Source of the DNA: Megascapheus bottae
Taxonomy: Eukaryota; Chordata; Mammalia; Rodentia; Geomyidae
Direction: 5' to 3'
Assembly: GCA_024803745.1 (NCBI GenBank)
Contig: JANJXV010000013.1
Location: 35,920,501-35,984,500 of the forward strand
DNA: 64,000 nucleotides
A program made the translations under genes and the position numbers. Positions 1 to 11,288 of the stretch are shown here, one piece after another (the stretch's first letter is position 1; every line of letters begins with the position of its first letter). The notes beneath the pieces are model-generated. The model was not told where the DNA came from. It worked only from the letters and a program-made list of their open reading frames with translations, and searched no databases.

Positions 1-104
1 TGAAGCAAAAATCAAAATGATTAGTTATGGCATTGAAAAGTTTATTTCCTTCAGGTACACCTGGATCCAGGCGCTTCCGTGATTTCTTCATGAACTTCTT
101 GCTT

Positions 105-235
105 TGGTGGCTCACTCAGCAGGCTAAGATCTGAGGGTCGCAGTTCAAAGCCAGCCCAGGCAAGAAAGTCCATTAATCCTCTAAAAGGCAGCAGTGGAGC
201 TGTGGTTTAAGTGGTAGAGTTCTAGCCTTGAGTCT
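105..235 (+). mobile_element. B1-Geo SINE, degraded
   Basis: Head (ctgagggtcgcagttcaaag) and Geo tail start (gtggagctgtggtttaagtg) are recognisable; the 3' end is lost. Confidence 0.7.
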
Positions 236-779
236 TCTGGCCTGCTTTGCTTTGGGCTCCCGTCACCCCCAGTTCTAATAAATGCTCTTGGTTTATGTCT
301 TTCTCCCTGCTTATGGTCTTGTGGAACAAAAGTGCCTTAGAATTTATTTCTGAAAAACATGATTTCTGCACAAACATGGGGCTTGGCTCTCTCTGGACCC
401 ATTGTATCCATTTCTAATCTATAACTAGACAAGGAGATGAGATGTCCTTGGCTACTAGACAGCTCAGGCACCCACTCCTGAAACTTGGGTGTGGTGATCC
501 CACCCAAAGCATGTCCACAGTGAGAAGAGAGGTGGTTCCCCAAGGAAAATGGTGGTGCTGCCTTAGGAGCAAGAATGGAGGGTGGGGGAGCAACTGTGTC
601 TGGCTCCCTCCAGCCTGTCCATGAGCAGAGTGAGTGAAAAGACATGTAGTCAGAAACAGCAGCATCTATTTCCAGAACCCCCAAAGTCACTTGAGACCAT
701 GTTGGTGTCTTCTGGGTGGCTAAACCCACTACTTTACTTGGTTAAACGCCCCCACACGCACCCACACACATACACACAT

Positions 780-958
780 CTTTTTTTCTTGTGCTGGGTC
801 TTCATCTCCAAAGCATTGGAGCTGAATTACAGTGCCACTTCTGGTCTTCAGGTGGGTAATTGGACAAAAGAGTCACATAGGCTTTCCTGTGTGGCTGGTC
901 TAAATCAGGATCCTCAGAACTCAGCCTCCCGGGTAGCTAGGATGACAGGTAGGAGCTA
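780..958 (-). mobile_element. B1-Geo SINE, degraded
   Basis: Antisense text agtgccacttctgg, then aggatcctcagaactcagcc, then tagctaggatgacagg. Confidence 0.7.
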
Positions 959-969
959 TAGCGTTAACC

Positions 970-1165
970 TTTCTTAACTAGTGGTAAAGAACCTGAAGTC
1001 AGGCTGTTGCACGTGGATCCCGTGTGAGCTTGGGCAGATTCCTCTGGGACTTGGTTTCCCTCCCCACACTGTAAAAGGAAGTTGCTGAATATCTGAACAT
1101 GCCTGTCAGGGTTGTAGCAGGGATTTAGATAACGTGATCTCAGCACCACGCGTGGCATGCTGTGA
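970..1165 (+). mobile_element. MIR element
   Basis: The MIR core order is visible: gagcttgggcagattcctct, ttggtttccctc, then gtaaaaggaagt and gggttgtagcagggatttag. Confidence 0.75.
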
Positions 1166-1287
1166 GCAGTCACAGTGATGACTGATTATTCTTGTCGCTA
1201 CCTAGTTGTTTTCACTCCTCTGTGCAACTTCCCATCCTCCATGACACAGACCCTCATCTTAATGGGCCCATCTCCCTCTTCTTTCAG

Positions 1288-1450
1288 ATTGTGAGTACTT
1301 CCAATGCCTCCCAAGCTGTCACCTTGGTATATGTTGTGGGCAATCAGAGCACATTCCTCAACGGCACCGTGGCTAGCAGCCTTCTGAGCCAGCTCTCTGC
1401 CGAATTGGTCGGATTCTACCTCACCTACCCGCCTCTTACCATTGCTGAAC
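1288..1450 (+). CDS. KIAA1549L: KIAA1549L exon a (extracellular, N-glycosylated)
   Basis: Acceptor ctttcag ends at 1287 and donor gtaagt begins at 1451. The exon is 163 bases, enters in phase 0 and leaves after one base of a codon. It encodes about 54 residues beginning IVSTSNASQAVTLVYVVGN and ending LTYPPLTIAE. Three N-glycosylation sequons are visible (NAS, NQS, NGT), as expected on the outer face of the membrane. Alternating hydrophobic residues (VTLVYVV) suggest a beta strand followed by a helix (SSLLSQLSAEL). The same frame stays open upstream into the intron by chance, so the start is fixed by the acceptor and not by a methionine. Confidence 0.9.
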
Positions 1451-1624
1451 GTAAGTACAGCCATGTCACCTGCAAAGGCCCTGTGGTTTCCCCCTGGAGA
1501 CCTACTCCAGAGCAGACCACATACTGCATCTATTATCATAAACCAACGAAAAAAAAAGTAATAGATGAACGTAGAATTGATAATATTGTACAATGGAAGA
1601 GAACACTTACAAGTTATATATCTC

Positions 1625-1745
1625 TTCTCTCACTGGGTCTTACAATCATCTTAGAAAATGGTGGCAAAATTAGAAACTGAAGCCCAGAGAGATCTCTCTA
1701 GATGCCCAGTCTGCTTATAGCTAGTGGGACATGAAGTCTGGGGTG
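1625..1745 (-). mobile_element. MIR-like fragment
   Basis: Antisense MIR text (aactgaagcccagagagatc) with flanking similarity. Confidence 0.5.
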
Positions 1746-2464
1746 TGACCCTTGGCAGCCTGCTTTCTGAGCTCATAGTTCAGAAACAGAAGTGCTTGAG
1801 GTCCTTCCAGCACATCCGCCCTTGAAGCCATCTAAATTGCCATGATTTCTCCTGCTTGGGCCATCCGCAAGTGTTCCGGGAGCTTTGTTCGGGTTGTGTC
1901 CTGGCTGTGGAAATGGCAGTGTGACCCATTTGCAATCAGCATCATGACTTCCCTTGCTGAAGGCCCCGGGGCCTCATCTCCCTCTCATGCTTCCATTACA
2001 TAACCCTCATTACCATGCAGGGGGCGTGGATTCCCAAGGTCAGGCAGCCTATATTCTGTCCCCAGACACCTAGCCAGTAGCTGAAGGGAGGAAAGGTTTG
2101 CATTCCTCACTTGAATCGTTCTTACATTTCACAAGGTCACTCTGCAAGTTTTTTTTTTCTTAAGCACATATTAGCAGCATCGTTATATAATTTCTATGGC
2201 TGTGTTGGGGCTATAAATAAATGAGATAATAAGTGAATGGTGAGCAGTACATCACCAAGAATGTCTTCAGATGTCTGTTTATTGGTGAGCTTTTGCCAGT
2301 TTCCAAGTAGTAAGGAACCAATGATTCTGGATTTTACGAAAAAGATGACATAACCAACAATAACATGTCACATGGCAGTGTATGCTGCAGAATTAATCTT
2401 CTCACATCATTTTAATATTCTCACAATGTGTATTGTTCTGATGTTCTCTTTTATATTTTTACTA

Positions 2465-2690
2465 ATACCAAAGCTTGAACTTAGGGCCTTGCATTTGTTT
2501 GACTTGCTTGTTTGCCTATGGCTGGTGCTCTACCACTTGAGCCATACTTCTAGCCCTGCTTTTTGCTAGTTAATTGGAAATGGAGTCTGGTGAACTTTTC
2601 TGCTTAGGCTGGCTTCAAATTGAGATCCTGCAGATTTCAGCCTCTGAGTAACTAAGAATATAGGCATGAGCCATAGGCCACAGGCATAAT
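2465..2690 (-). mobile_element. B1-Geo SINE, old copy
   Basis: Antisense Geo (tgctctaccacttgagccat) followed by the B1-like head in antisense. Confidence 0.8.
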
Positions 2691-2767
2691 TAAGACTTTT
2701 TTGTCTTAATTATTGTCTTAATTGTCTTTTTAGTATATGTTCAACACTGCACTGAGTTTTTGGGGTT

Positions 2768-2985
2768 TTTTTTATGTGTTTGTGCCAGTACTGGTGCTGC
2801 TGCCTTAGCTTTTTCAACTAGAGCTAGCCACACCTCTACTTCTGGCTCTTTCTTGGTTAATTGAAGAAAATAATCTTATAAACCTTCCTGCCTGGACAGG
2901 TTTTGAACAGCTATCCTCAGAGCCCAGCTTCCTAAGTAGTTACAATTACAGGCGTGAGCCCCTCTAGTACTCAGCAGCACTGAGT
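2768..2985 (-). mobile_element. B1-Geo SINE, old copy
   Basis: Antisense copy with several changes; the head end attacaggcgtgagcc is clear. Confidence 0.7.
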
Positions 2986-3459
2986 TCTTATACGAATGAA
3001 TTGTTAATTGAAGATGAAATGACCGCCCTCCTTCTGAAGCAGTCTGAGTGATGTGACACCTTTTATGGAAAGCCTTTGGCTATGACACTTGCACTCTTAA
3101 CATTGGAAAAACCCATAGAAGAGGAAAATTCATGCTAAATGACCTTGGTGATGGTCTGAGAATATTTAAGACCACTACATCTATGGGTCTTGATAATGGA
3201 GATATTCCACTTAAGAAGGTTTGGATGGAAACTGAAAAACAGAAGCCCGCAAACCCTAACACCTCTGCACTTGAAAGTTGACCTTTTCCTCCATTTTTGG
3301 TTCTCTCAGCAGCAAGAGAGTTGGGCCTGTGTGTCAGAGTTCTCATGAATGGCAACTCAGGGTTTGGCTGCTTATTACCTTGTTAATGTCTGTGTTTCCT
3401 TCCTAAAACGTATCTACCAACCTATCAAAGAAATCTGATGTGCATCTTGTTTGTTTCAG

Positions 3460-3519
3460 CCTTGGAATACCCCACCCTTGATATATCAGAGACAACTAGA
3501 GACTACTGGCTAATCACAG
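3460..3519 (+). CDS. KIAA1549L: KIAA1549L exon b (short extracellular exon)
   Basis: This 60-base exon is too short for ORF finding and was located by phase and homology. Acceptor ttgtttcag ends at 3459 and donor gtactg starts at 3520. The single base carried from the previous exon completes a proline codon, giving PLEYPTLDISETTRDYWLIT with one base left over. Entry and exit phases (1 and 1) match the neighbours. It is part of the ectodomain proximal to the membrane and contains no cysteine or sequon. The donor is weak after its first two bases, so partial skipping is possible; skipping would remove 20 residues and keep the frame. Confidence 0.88.
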
Positions 3520-4194
3520 GTACTGTCTTCCTTTGTCATTTCCCTCTTTGTAGAGGCAGGCTGTCTAAAGCCATGTGCCCCACGGTCATATGTGGCATCT
3601 TCCTTTGATCTAGTCCTTATGAAGCGATGAGTTTCTTCTACAGGACTGTAAATGTAAGCTAAGGAAAGACCTCACACGGAAGGTGATTAGTAGACAGACA
3701 ATTGGAAACCATTACTTTTAATGTTCCCATCAGGCAGTGTCCTTTTAGCAAAAAATAGGCCTGTCGGAAGTAGGCCTGTGGGGTGGAGGGCACATCAATG
3801 TGAATGGCTACCTGTGCCTACATGGTAGGCTTTCTATCCAACCCAAACTAAAGCCAGAGGACTCCCAAATATGCACTTCCCCTGCTCCCAACATGAGTCC
3901 CACTCCAACCCAACCCCGGTGGGGTGAGTGGAAATATTTGGGTGCTCTGGTTACGATTTCTTTTCTTTTTCCCTTTGACATTTAACGAAATAGCCAGACT
4001 GTTGTTACATTTTTTTTTCTTTTTTACAAAAGCTGGACTGTGGCTCTGAAAAATGAGAGGAAACAGAGATGGAGAGTGAATGGGGCGTGACATATTTGTA
4101 GGAGGGAAGGTGAACAGTACAGCCATGAAGGGTGGAATGGTGAGAAGGGACCAGTGGGGAGAAGGTGTCCGGGGTAAAGGCATTAATGGAGACA

Positions 4195-4540
4195 GGGCAT
4201 GAATTTGCTGGAGCTGCTGTCACAAAGCGCCATACTGTGGAGGACTGGAACAACAGGAGGCTGTGATTCCACATTTCTGGAATCTGGGATCGAGAGGTTG
4301 GCAGGATTGCTCTGTGCCAAGGCCTTTCTTCTTGGTTTGTGATTCTTTGTTTTCCTACTGTGTCCTTCCTCTGCGCCTATGTCCTAATTTCTTCCTCCTG
4401 ACCTCATTTTTACTCTGTTACTTCTTTAGAGACCCTCTCTTCAAATGTAATCCCATTCTGAGTTACTGGGCTTCAGGGCTGTAACAGGTGAATCTGAGGG
4501 ACACAATCTAGCCACTATAAAGGAGGTAGAAATGATAAGG
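4195..4540 (-). mobile_element. MaLR (MLT1-like) LTR remnant
   Basis: Non-coding antisense LTR-type sequence: gctgtcacaaagcgccatac near the left and gacctcatttttactctg, then aatgtaatcccattctgag on the right. It has the usual order of MLT1 LTR landmarks in reverse. No viral coding sequence is attached. Confidence 0.55.
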
Positions 4541-5489
4541 CCTGGAAGTTGTGAGCTGGCTGGTCTCAAACTCCCTTCTCTGCCCCATCCTCCCTTCACT
4601 TGTTGTCCCAAATAGGTAGCAGATGGACTACTGCCTAAAATACCAACCAAAGAGTGCACGCCCCTGCTGCAGGAAGCCCACTCAAGACCTCCTTTAGGCT
4701 GCAGGAAGTTGTATCTCTTCCCCTGCAAAGCCTTGACAGGAAGGGATCACTTTACGTGCTAAGAAGACAAAACTAAAGAAACATGTTTTGTTTTGTTTTT
4801 TAAATTAGAAATCTAAAAAATGTATGGAAAAAAATGAGAAATCAACCTACCAGGATTTATACTCAAGAGAGACAGTGCTAACCCAGCAAGAGGTTTTCAG
4901 AGCCAGCAAGTTATATAACATTACAGAACCGTTCTCCCTGTGGAAGGAATGACACTTCTCACTTGCAGATATTCCACCTCCTCTGAACTTTAATGTTTGC
5001 ATTCAGGGATCACACATCTATTCTGAAATGTGGCCTTGGCCATGCCACGCTCTCTGGGTCTTCCCTATGGCTTATTCTGTCTGTTTTAGTGGCATAGCTC
5101 TAAGAGAGAGCTTCACCCATGGTTCCATTTTCAGATTCTCCTGGGACTTAGCCCTGCCCTTATGTAACCTTTTCTTTACTGCCCTGGTTATAGAGTGATC
5201 ATCCCTCTGTTTGGGGTTAGCTGGATCCATTGTTTAGTGCTTAGGAGGAACAGCAACCAGGTTTCAGGCTTCAGCTTCCCTTAAATACCTTGTCACTTTC
5301 CAACAGGCCAGCCAATAGCAACCATCCCACCGCTGACAGACAGAGAGGAAGGCTGGGAGGGGAGAACTAAGAGCTTTGCTCCTAGACCATCACCACAGCC
5401 TCTCCTGCCTATTGCAGACAGCAACAAGAACTTGGAGCACTACTCCCTTTCTGTGGGATGTGTTTGCATCCCTTTTTCCAACTAGATGT

Positions 5490-5610
5490 ATACAAATCTA
5501 TAGATAGATAAATAGATTATATAACAGATATATAGGTTATATATTATAAATATTGTGTAACATGTATTATATATTTATTATAGATAGACAGGTAGATTAT
5601 ACACTATACA
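5490..5610. repeat. AT-rich GATA/TATA tract
   Basis: Imperfect tagataga and tatataggttat units over about 120 bases. Confidence 0.8.
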
Positions 5611-5649
5611 TTTCTCCACAAAGAAGGAAATAACAAAGGAATTTTAACT

Positions 5650-5800
5650 CAGGGCTTCCCACTCTTGCTCTGTCATTGTATCTCTAGTCTAGCACTTTTC
5701 TGGCTAATTTTAAGTGGAGTTTTTTGGCCTGTCTGGCTTCAAACTGTGACTCTCCATTTCTCAGTCTGCTGAATAGCTAATATTTCAGGCCTGATACTGG
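5650..5800 (-). mobile_element. SINE remnant
   Basis: Partial antisense B1-Geo text (tggcttcaaactgtgactct, then gctgaatagctaatatttca). Confidence 0.5.
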
Positions 5801-7301
5801 AAAGACATTTTTAAAAAAATATTACCAACTACAAACAACAGAAAATTTATCATCTGAACTATGTTCAAGAGAGTGGCATAGACATCATCACAATGTCATG
5901 TGGTCGTCACCCGTGTGTTTGAGGACATTTTCATCCCTGAGAGTTTTGACTGTGGCCTTTATTTGATGTCTGCTTCTGAGCCATGACTGTGAGTCCTCTT
6001 AAATAATCCAGAAGGATGCTGGGCCCTTGCCCATTCTGGGTCCCCTCTCGCACTCATCCACTTGTCAAGAGCAGCCTAACATAGAAGTGACACTTCACAG
6101 TAATTTTCCTAGGAGGGGATGTCTTTGAGCTAGTGAGATCATAGATTTCCCTGTTAGAACAGTGATCTGGAGTCCTCTCTGGGACCTGACTCCATGAGAA
6201 TGCTTCAATAGCGTGTCTTCTTTGATTGTGGGGATTCCGATAACAGATGAGCTGGAAATGGCTCACTGGCGTCCTGGAGAAATATCTGGTTTGGCATTTG
6301 TGGTTTCAAAGAAGTCATTTCGGAGATCCAGCTGTGGGTTTTATTTCTCTCTTGATGTGTCTCAACATTGTTCTTCTGTACTTTGTCTTTGGCTGCTTGG
6401 TTTGGCTCTGTGTGGAATGCAATCATTAGTGTTGGCTCTGGTCAGCTCTATTGAACAGGAGACCATTGAGGCCACATGCTTTATAGCCAAGCTATTTCCA
6501 TAGCCTAGTGGATAGGTGGTATTAATGACCCTGGGCTGGGATGTGGTAGAAAAAACTCTTCTGTTACATCCCCACTTGTAAATTTTTATTTTTATTTTTA
6601 AAAAATAAATGACTTTTAGCACTTCAAGTTTTGGTGTTACTATGCTTGTGGACAGAGTTTGCCCACTGGAGTAAAGTGGGCTTTGCCAGGGATACAGGGC
6701 AAACATAGACTTTGGGTGGTGGATTGGAAAAGGCAGTTGTCTTACACAAGGCAACAACACCAGAACAGTTGTAGAGTGGCTGTAGTGCTCATGATAGCTC
6801 TCCCCTGTACTAGCCATGGTCTGGAGTCCATCTTCAAGGCCACATCTATTGTGTCCTCGTTCTCCAGGTGTGGATTGCAGAAGCAGAGTACCCAGGCACT
6901 CTGCTGAACTGCTGTATATACACTCTGTCTCCTTTAAGCTGTAGGATGTTTTCTGGATTGTACACTTTCTAGTTCCCTTTGTACAGAGAAGCGCTGGAAC
7001 CCAGATACCACACTGGTTTGCCGAAGGCCCCATAATCAACAGGAACCAGAACAGAAAGGGATCCTGCTGTCTCTGTTAGGTTTCCCTGCTCTTCTATGGA
7101 GACAGGCTGAGGGGCCATGGGGAGCTGTAAAAGTGGGCGCCACAAGATCAGGAGATGAAGACCCTGAGTAGGAGGCTCTGCCTAGATATATGAGATTGCA
7201 TTGTAAGAAGTTCTGAATGGGAAACAGCCCATCTTGCCTCAAGCAGCTGTGTCTGGAGCTCTGTTGTGCATGCTTCCATGTGAACTCTTTGCATTGCATA
7301 T

Positions 7302-7305
<4 letters not shown>

Positions 7306-7350
<45 letters not shown>
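7306..7350. repeat. TG microsatellite
   Basis: About 22 uninterrupted TG units adjoining a SINE tail. Confidence 0.98.
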
Positions 7351-7352
<2 letters not shown>

Positions 7353-7582
7353 GTGTACCAGTACTGGGGCTTAAACTCAGAACCTGGGTGCTAGCCCTTC
7401 AATTTTTCATTTAAGGCCGCACTCTACCACTTGAGCCACAGCTCCACTCCCATCTTTTTGCTGTTCACTGGACATAAGAGTCTCACAGTTTTGTCCTCCC
7501 TAAGCTGTCTTTGCTCTGTGATCCTCAGATCTCAGCCTTCTGAGTAGCTAAGATTCCAGGCTTGAGCCACTGGCACCTGGCT
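7353..7582 (-). mobile_element. B1-Geo SINE with TG tail
   Basis: Complete antisense dimer adjoining the TG repeat at 7306-7350. Confidence 0.88.
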
Positions 7583-7679
7583 GTACAACGTCTTAGATAA
7601 AGCTTGGGTTGCACACCACAATGTTAGAGGTTCTACACCTCGAAGAGGGAAGAGCCCACGCTGGGGAATTACACAGGCT

Positions 7680-7770
7680 TCAGATTGCATACCAACTTTT
7701 CTAGTTATTAGCTATGTGGCTTTAGGTCACTAACATTTTTGTTTTTGACTTTTGTAACACATGGATCATG
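7680..7770 (+). mobile_element. MIR-like fragment
   Basis: Weak match (agctatgtggctttaggtca) to the MIR core. Confidence 0.4.
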
Positions 7771-7930
7771 ACCTGAGCTGTTCACAGAGGTGAAGTGAGG
7801 TCAAGATGGCCAGTCCAAAGGTGAGGTAGGGCCTGGCAGCTTTTGGTGCCTGAGCAAGACAGGTGGTGGTTGCGGTCACTGCGTCAGCAGGGTGGGCTCT
7901 GAGCTTCCCTTCTGCCTTGTGCATCTGTAG

Positions 7931-8082
7931 TGCTGCAAGGTGTGGACAATTCACTGGTGGGCTTGCACAACCAAAGCTTCGCCCGGGTCATGGAGCAGCG
8001 CCTCGCCCAGCTGTTTATGATGTCTCAGCAACAAGGCCGGAGGTTTAAACGAGCCACCACCCTAGGAAGCTACACGGTGCAG
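7931..8082 (+). CDS. KIAA1549L: KIAA1549L exon c (extracellular)
   Basis: Acceptor gcatctgtag ends at 7930 and donor gtaagt starts at 8083. The 152 bases plus one carried base give 51 codons and the exon ends in phase 0. The peptide starts VLQGVDNSLVGLHNQSFARV and contains one sequon (NQS). It then has a glutamine-rich helix (RLAQLFMMSQQQ) followed by the basic run GRRFKRATTLGSYTVQ. RRFKR resembles a furin-type basic site, but cleavage is only a guess. The helix plus strands on either side fit a small alpha/beta ectodomain of SEA type, which I cannot prove by eye. Confidence 0.9.
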
Positions 8083-8311
8083 GTAAGTGTGCAGTGCCAC
8101 GGGGGTTGCCAAGAGACTGTGGGGGAAATGAGCCTCCTGGGATCTCACAAATGCCATGTGCAAAGAGCCGTCCATGCATTCTGCAGAGTCTTTTCTCCAG
8201 CACTATTCTGTGGTGGAAGGTTAGCCCCACCCTCAGCCCCTGCTCACAACCAGATGGTTAGCAAAGGCCAGAGTCCCCCGTATGTAGAGATGAAGTGAAA
8301 AGTTCTGCCAT

Positions 8312-8507
8312 CTGCGTTTGGTCAGTTGAAAAATGCTTGCCTAGCATGCCTGAAGACCCGGGTTCGATTCCTCAGTAGCACATACATAGAAAAAAGCTGC
8401 AGGTGGTGCTGAGGCTCAAGTAGTAGAGTTCTAGCCTTGAGAAAACACAAGGACAGTGCTCAGGCCCTGAGCTCAAGCTCAGGACTGGCAAAAATAAATA
8501 AATAAAA
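8312..8507 (+). mobile_element. IDL-Geo SINE
   Basis: The left tRNA-Ala-like monomer (tgcttgcctagcatgcctga, then gggttcgattcct B box) is followed by the Geo monomer (gtggtgctgaggctcaagta) and an AAAT-rich tail. Confidence 0.9.
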
Positions 8508-8511
8508 CCTA

Positions 8512-8729
8512 ACCCAGATGCCAGTGGCTCACATCTGTGATCCTAGCTTCTCAGGAGAGTGGAGATTTGAGATCAAAGTTTAAAGCCAGCCTGGACAGGA
8601 AAGTTTCATAAGACTCTTATCTCCAGTTATTCAACAAAAAGCCAGAAATGGAGTTGTGGCTCAAAGGGTAAAGACCTAGCCTTGAACAAAAACAAAACCT
8701 AAGGGACAGCCCCTGAGTTTAAGCTCTAG

Positions 8730-8731
<2 letters not shown>
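8512..8731 (+). mobile_element. B1-Geo SINE with CA tail
   Basis: Complete dimer (gccagtggctcacatctgtg to gagtttaagctc) that runs into a CA repeat. Confidence 0.88.

Positions 8732-8777
<46 letters not shown>
8732..8777. repeat. CA microsatellite
   Basis: About 22 CA units at the 3' end of a plus-strand SINE. Confidence 0.98.
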
Positions 8778-10159
8778 TTGAACTCTCCAAAATCACAGTG
8801 ATTTAGGTAGGAAATGTGGAAACAGTGATGTTAATCTGTCCATAACTCTTACCATTTCTAAGCATTTCAAATGGATTTCCAACAGCCAGCCTTGAATCTT
8901 CCCTACTAAACTGCCTGTGGAATGCTGGAAGTCACTCTGCCCCTGCCATGCTGGCTAGACTATATGGCAGTTAACTAGTGGAGGGGTACAATGACTCCAG
9001 CACCCTTGCTACTCAGCTAGCAGAATTCTGATCTGTGTGTGGAAGATCATTTCTAAATAAATGGAATTAGGTTATAATCATTCAGGTCACTAATAGATTC
9101 CTTCCTGGCTCTTTTCTTACCTGTGTATCACCCTCCCGTACCTCTGGTCAATTTTTTATACCTCTCAAAGCAACTATACACACCTGCCTCTTCTCTTGCT
9201 ACTGTGGGGATCCCCTTAAAGTAGTAGCCCTCTAGGGGGGTGATTCTATACTGCCCTTGATGCCATATGCAGTTCCTGCAAGAGTCTCTGGTATATTCTA
9301 ACAACCCACACATTCTGACTAGCATGAACTTCGTGAATGAGAACCCAGCTCTCACATCGCTACACTAGTTAACAAGACTCTGCTGAGCACGATAGTGAAT
9401 TGCAGAAGCCATCCTGCCAGAGGCCTCTGGAGGGCTGGCTTCCCCTTCAAAGTAGCCAGCTGCCCTGGGCATAGGAACACCTCACCGCCAACTGACCACA
9501 TCTTGTGCAAATGCATAGTGTGGCACTTCCTCTGAGGAAACATCTTTTGAGTTCCTTTAGGAAATGGCAGACATTCACACAGCCCATCTGCAGCTCATAG
9601 CCCCAATCTGTAAAGTGAAGGCATCTTCCCTCCCTGCACAGAGTCAGCATCGCCGCCCCCCCCCCCGGCCCCCACGATGGACCCACCAGGTCCGCTGATT
9701 CACGTGGTGCATAAGGCCCGGGTCCTGTTGGATGTTGCTTTGGTTCTGTAAGTCACCGTGGTCTGTGAGGACCTGGTCAGGAGGTACAGGGATGGTCAGT
9801 TTCCTGTGCCAGAGTTGTGACTTCCCCTTTGTGGGTTGTTCCCTGTAAGTCCTACACTTCACACCTCTCCAAATGACAGCAGTGGTGCTGAGATGGCTCT
9901 GAACTTGGATTCTGATCAGCTGAAAGGGAAAGAAGGCCATCTTACAATCCTGATATTGCTTATAAATCTGAAAAACTTAACATGTTTCATAGGTCTAAAA
10001 GGGACCAAAGAGATGTTTTTCCCACTTTTTTTTCTAAGTGTGCACTTGGCTCTATGGCTACCTAGAAACTCACAGAGAACCAAGTGATCTTGTTTCTTTT
10101 TGCTTTATTTTCTTTTTTGTTTTTCTTTCTTTTTGTTGTTGTTGTCATTGTTGGTGGTG

Positions 10160-10433
10160 GTTATGGGGCTTGAACTCTGGGCTTGGGTGCTGTCCCTGAG
10201 CTCTTCAGCTCAAGGCTACCGCCCTACCACTGGGCGTGGGCATTGTCCCTGAGCTCTTCAGCTCAAGGCTACTTCCCTACCCCTTGGGCCACAGCTCCAC
10301 TTCCTGTTTTCTAGAAGTTAACTAGTGCTAAGAGACTCAAGATATTTAGTGCCCAGGCTGGCTTTGAACCTCAATCCTCATATCTCAGCCTTCTGAGTAG
10401 CTAAGATTACAGGCATGAGCCACTTGTGCCCAG
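10160..10433 (-). mobile_element. B1-Geo SINE with internal duplication
   Basis: Antisense dimer. About 50 bases of the Geo part (tgtccctgagctcttcagct) are present twice at a 53-base period (10191 and 10244). Confidence 0.88.
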
Positions 10434-10504
10434 ATCCTTTATTTTTCTTTCTATAAATACATGCAGGGGCCATGGAGACATCTTGGTAACAAAAACTTTA
10501 TTAT

Positions 10505-10738
10505 GCCGGGTGTGGTGGTTCACTCCTGTAATCCTAGCTACTCAGGAGGCTGAGATCTCAGGATTGCAGTTCAAAGCCAGCCTAGGCACTAAAGAATGTG
10601 AGATTCTTATCTCCAATTATTCACTAGAAAATGGGAAGTGGGGCTATGGCTCAAGGGATAGGGTGATAACCTTGAGCTAAAGAGCTCAGGGACAACACCT
10701 AGGCCCAGAGTTCAAGCCCCATCACGGACAAAAAAAAA
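10505..10738 (+). mobile_element. B1-Geo SINE
   Basis: Complete dimer with A-tail; gccgggtgtggtggttcact is a clear 7SL-type head. Confidence 0.92.
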
Positions 10739-10747
10739 TTTACTATT

Positions 10748-10873
10748 AGCTAGATTTACTATAGCTATAATCCCAGCAACCAAGTACCTGAAATATAGAG
10801 GATCCTGAGTTCAAGGCTAGCAGCCTGGCCTACATAGTGAGCTAGAACTGGACTCAGTCTCAAAAAAAAAAAA
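10748..10873 (+). mobile_element. B1-type SINE monomer
   Basis: A 7SL-like monomer (ataatcccagcaaccaagta to gactcagtctc plus A-tail) without Geo part. Confidence 0.75.
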
Positions 10874-11051
10874 ATACCGTTAAATTGAAACCAAGTAATG
10901 TTAGTGAAGATGACTTTCCTTCATGGAGGTTTACATATCTAGAATTTAAAGGTATTTCTCTGTTTGATGTATTTGAAACATTGAGTCTCAAGAAGAAATT
11001 GTATGACAAATTCATGGGTTTTGTTCCCATTCTTAGTTGTTTATTTTGTGA

Positions 11052-11269
11052 AGGTACTAGGGCTTGAACTCAGGGCCTCATGCTTTTGCTTAGCTTTGTT
11101 TTGCTCTAGGCTAGTATTCTGTGCAACACTTCCAATTCTGGCATTTTGTTAGTTAATTGAAGATAAGAGTCTCACAGACTTCCCTGCCCAGGCTGGCTTC
11201 CAACTAGAATCCTCAGACGTCACCCTCCTAGTAGCCAGGATTACAGGTGTGAGCCACCAACGCCTGGCT
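11052..11269 (-). mobile_element. B1-Geo SINE
   Basis: Antisense dimer ending gattacaggtgtgagccacc then aacgcctggct. Confidence 0.85.
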
Positions 11270-11288
11270 CAAAACCGAAGTGTAGACG

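Larger units (their letters stand above)
1..1287 (+). other. KIAA1549L: Intron sequence upstream of first visible exon
   Basis: No exon is recognised here. It holds a degraded plus-strand B1-Geo SINE, a minus-strand copy of the same family, and a MIR element just before the acceptor. The stretch 236-780 shows nothing recognisable. Confidence 0.7.
1451..3459 (+). other. KIAA1549L: Intron a-b
   Basis: It contains a minus-strand MIR piece near 1625-1745 and two degraded minus-strand SINEs at 2465-2985. Positions 1750-2460 and 2990-3450 look like unique intron. Confidence 0.8.
3520..7930 (+). other. KIAA1549L: Intron b-c
   Basis: It contains a MaLR-like LTR (about 4195-4540, minus), an AT-rich GATA/TATA tract (5490-5610), a degraded SINE, and a TG repeat joined to a minus-strand B1-Geo SINE (7306-7582). 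A weak MIR lies near 7680-7770. The stretch 5810-7300 shows no recognisable feature. Confidence 0.75.

Noticed and set aside
582..977. 131-codon frame before exon a
   Set aside because: It runs through a CA-rich stretch and an antisense SINE; no coding signature.
6362..7039. 225-codon minus-strand open frame
   Set aside because: No recognisable domain, interrupted AT-rich intron context, no splice or promoter support; likely chance.
7863..8298. Longer open frames around exon c read as a separate gene
   Set aside because: They are the exon read through its splice sites into intron; the splice consensus and phase fit are decisive.
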